From contig CAUJNA010002713.1 of assembly GCA_963377175.1 (NCBI GenBank), forward strand, positions 299,368-363,367: DNA of 64,000 nucleotides, read 5' to 3'. The notes under the pieces were generated by a model. The model saw only the letters and a program-made list of their open reading frames with translations. It was not told the DNA's origin and did not search any database. This DNA is from Effrenium voratum (lineage: Eukaryota; Sar; Dinophyceae; Suessiales; Symbiodiniaceae). The translations under genes were made by a program, and so were the position numbers. Below are positions 61,270-64,000 of this stretch, piece after piece (within the stretch, counting starts at the first letter, position 1; every line of letters starts with the position of its first letter).

Positions 61270-62620
61270 TCACATGGAGATGATTACATCCGGCTTGGGG
61301 TCAATAAGCTCAGGAAGTCCGGCAGCTGCACTGTTCTTCCGGTACGTGTCGATCTGGCTCAGAATACAGGTAGAACTCATCTCGTTAAAACGAGACGCCT
61401 GTACCACAGGCAGTGCTGACAACTCGGTATTCAATGCTTGCATCTCGTCAAGGATTCCTTCAGGTCCGCTGCCCCTGATGGTGCTTTCGGCATGGCCTTC
61501 GCCTCTGGCGCGGCCTTCGGTTGGGACCGTAGCTTCGGTTGAGGGTGTGGTTTCCCCCGTGGCCAATTGCACCAAGCGGGGACGCTGGGCTTCTGACCAG
61601 CGACAACGTCCCTCGGGTTCTTGGAGTCGCCAGCTGAATAGCAGAACTGATTGATGCCCTTCGGGTCGCCGTTCAACACGTTTCTCGAATGAAGTCCGTA
61701 GATTGATCCCTCGCCGCGATCCCAGATGCGATCGCGTCTCTCGGATCCCATCAAGTTTTAGCTGTTGATCACGAGGTTCTCGGAGCCCCGCAAATCTCAG
61801 TTTCTGCGCCGCCGGTTCCTTGTACCTTTTGCGACAGCATCCTTCGACCCGCTGGGATGGTCCCATACCGGTTGCTGCAATGATCAATTCGCAATAATTC
61901 GCACCAAGTTATGACAGCAGAACATCATGGTCAAAAGGTAGCTCTGGGCCGCCCATTCCACCACCTTATCCCTTTCGTCCGCCATCATATACGACTCGAG
62001 GACGTGATAAGCACCGGTGGGGGTGGGATCAGGTCCTCTCCCACGGATTTCACTTATCCGCCTCATCGCAAAGATGACACGCGACCGTCATCGCTTCCTC
62101 CCAAGTTCGATGCTGATGACACAGCCTTCGACAGACTGAATACGGCATAGAAGTCGTCTGTCTGGCCCTGGCTCTCGCTGAGTCAGGCCTCACGTTATAC
62201 CTCGGGAGCATTGTCTTGCCATACCCCTTCTTGTCGACCAACGCCACATAGACCTGGCTGAAGTCGTGATCCAGCATTCCCGATCCTTGCAAAAGCTCTG
62301 CAATTGTTCCCAGGAAGTTCCCAAGCTTCCGAAAAGAGAAGGTTCGAGCAAGTTGCTGGTCAGCACGGTCATCCAGTGGGAATTAGTCGTGGTCAAGGTC
62401 TTGAGGTGCTTGCACTTCGTCAATGCGTTCTCGATCAAGTTGCAGAACCGCATTTCGTGTTTCGGTGGCAGTCAGGTTCTCACACATTGTCTTGAACACG
62501 ACGCCCACGCCGTTATAATCGCAAGCAAAGCACGACCATACCAACAACTAAGGTGCTCCCGCGGTTATCCATGTCCTCGCCGAAACGAGGTTATCCTTGT
62601 ATTTTCGGAGGTCCTCCAGC
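61270..62620 (-). pseudogene. Degenerate retroelement, downstream part
   Basis: On the minus strand, coding-like frames follow one another with stops and frameshifts between: NLTATETRNAVLQLDRERID near 62.45 kb, RTFSFRKLGNFLGTIAELLQ then SQVYVALVDKKGYGKTMLPR near 62.25 kb, and a 205-codon frame at 61270-61887 ending KNSAAAGLPELIDPKPDVII. It continues the element at 62622-63990 in the same orientation. Individual domains are not assigned. Confidence 0.45.
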
Positions 62621-62621
62621 G

Positions 62622-63990
62622 TTACCAGCTGCGATCGCTTCGCGTTCGCGCTTGTCGCTGTCGATTCGGGTGAATCGGCAGGCTCATCCTTCCTTCTACG
62701 CTTGCGAACATTGTGGAGAAACGAGGATAATTTCCACCAGAAAGGGATGGTGGTTGGACTGGATCCGGGAGTCCGTCAGGCGGCTCCCCCTTCACACTGT
62801 CGTTGGATGGTTGACCGATCGGATCCGGAGGTTCGTCAAGCGATTCCTCCTTCACACGATCGTCTTCGGAATTCACCTGGAAAGCGAGGTCGTCAAGCGA
62901 TTCCCACTTCCAGTTGGATTGAAGACCATCGGAAAGCAAAGCACTGCTCGCACCAATACGAGAATGAACCGAAATGGCACACAATGCTAACTGTATGATG
63001 GGTTTGCTAAGACTATCAACATGTGCTGACAGGCTGATTGCTCTGCAAATGCCTTCAAACCTCTGACATGTCTTGAACCCATGCATGCAGTACCCTACGA
63101 GCCGACGGATAATAAACTTCTGTTTTCTTGGTTTCCCATCCTGCACAAGGTTCATGCTCATGCGATCCATCACATTTGAGCTCGAGGTCCTTTGCCTTGC
63201 CGAGGTTCCATGATAGAAACGACCAGGTATTGTTTTATCGCCCTCCCCCCCCGTACTGCTCAACAACTCCACACATACACCCATGGACGTGGAAGTGTCT
63301 GCAATCGGTTCCTGACATGAGGTCAAGCATGTGTTTGTCGTTCCAAGAAGCACAACCAGTTGGCAACTCCAATGGGGCACCGCAATGTTGGCGCTAGTAC
63401 ATGACTTCAGCAAAAGCATCGAACAGCTTCCAGAAAATGGTCTTCTTCTGCTCGATCTTGCGCAGTCTCTCTCCTCCTTTGGACTCATTGAGTCGGTTCC
63501 ACGCCGACCCCCCAGCGCATGGACCTGCAAAGAAAATGGTATCCTTGTTGGACCTAAGGGCGTTGAGGGTGGCTTGGTAGCCGTACTTTCCAATGTTGAA
63601 GTCTTCCTGTTCAGTGATGGTCATCAAACTGATTTTCCCCGTTCCCTTTACCTTAGCGAAATGCTTCTTGACGCTAAAACCAATGTAGGGCGTTCCTTCA
63701 AGGGTTCGTGAGACGAAATGTGCACATCGAAGCAAGATCCAATGGGGCCGGGTGCGGAAAACTTCGTTGCCGTTTTGCCTGAGGAACTCAACCTGTACCA
63801 TTGTGCTTGCGACATCGTTCTTCTTGTGGTTCCATGACACATAGCATGCGCACCATGTATCCCGCAAAATGTCGTTTTTTGCATATATGGTTGGTATTTC
63901 ATTTGCTTTTTGTCAGTCTTGAGCCGTTCGAAATGGGTAGGACTCCCCCCATGGACAAGGGAAGTTATTGCCTTGAGCACCGTCAACCAC
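62622..63990 (-). pseudogene. Degenerate copia-like retroelement, pol-like region (5' end off window)
   Basis: Minus strand: TIFFAGPCAGGSAWNRLNES, then IFWKLFDAFAEVMY, a TAG stop at 63394-63396, then in the same frame LELPTGCASWNDKHMLDLMS and HFHVHGCMCGVVEQYGGGG, a stop and a shift at the G run near 63245, then CDGSHEHEPCAG in another frame, and an acidic region KEESLDEPPDPIGQPSNDSV. From memory of dinoflagellate copia-type polyproteins, a segment with a GP-C-GGS motif, ASWN/YWK, GCMYG and CDGxHEHxPCAG precedes the integrase/reverse transcriptase part; the match is by pattern only. Stops and frameshifts show it is dead. Confidence 0.55.
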
Positions 63991-64000
63991 CCCCCATTGC

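Noticed and set aside
61274..61654. 126-residue plus-strand frame
   Set aside because: Antisense shadow of the minus-strand retroelement frame.

Overview
The window looks like nuclear DNA of a dinoflagellate. The evidence is convergent rather than from any single gene: coding pieces are short exons with strongly G/C-ending codons in AT-richer, repeat-packed surroundings; several predicted splice donors are GC (some could be GA) instead of GT; very short inverted-repeat elements sit inside coding exons as introns (introner-like); and a decayed pol-like retroelement carries sequence patterns I associate with dinoflagellate copia-type elements. There is no prokaryotic operon structure, phage or CRISPR. 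I cannot name the species. Most exon calls are by eye from reading frame, codon bias and splice signals, so edges are approximate and strand is sometimes uncertain (stated where so).

Layout. 0-0.7 kb: a tRNA-like sequence and one patatin-like lipase exon (minus). 2.3-17.2 kb: a string of small minus-strand exons, several cysteine-rich, which may belong to one large gene or a few genes, separated by many dispersed elements. 17-24 kb: almost only repeats. 24.2-25.1 kb: a plus-strand gene with four phase-consistent exons, then a GC-rich degenerate repeat. 26.3-30.6 kb: the best gene, a three-exon minus-strand sulfotransferase of about 291 residues; its first intron is an inverted-repeat element with a target-site duplication and its second holds a 2-kb satellite and a 200-bp hairpin. 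31-38 kb: mostly repeats. 38.5-40.1 kb: minus-strand exons. 40.3-40.6 kb: a plus-strand exon split by another inverted-repeat element. 44-47.5 kb: minus-strand exons including a clear C-terminus. 48.5-49.6 kb: a plus-strand gene of five exons with matching phases and an AT-hook-like motif, flanked by related inverted terminal motifs. 51-58.5 kb: a mosaic of repeat copies with some Cys-rich coding stretches. 59.1-59.4 kb: a long GT/GGGT microsatellite. 61.3-64 kb: a degenerate retroelement on the minus strand.

The main biological story is the small inverted-repeat elements (about 100-140 bp). At least four terminal types have tractable ends: CTCAG..CTGAG (4-bp duplications), CTAGGT..ACCTAG (4-bp), CTCACTTCC..GGAAGTGAG (4-bp) and CTGTGG..CCACAG (flanked by TA). 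Three copies interrupt readable coding sequence so that removal restores an open frame. Because the ends read CT..AG or CT..CAG, each element brings its own AG acceptor in either orientation, while the duplicated target can supply the donor. This is the behaviour expected of introners, elements that create new introns when they insert.
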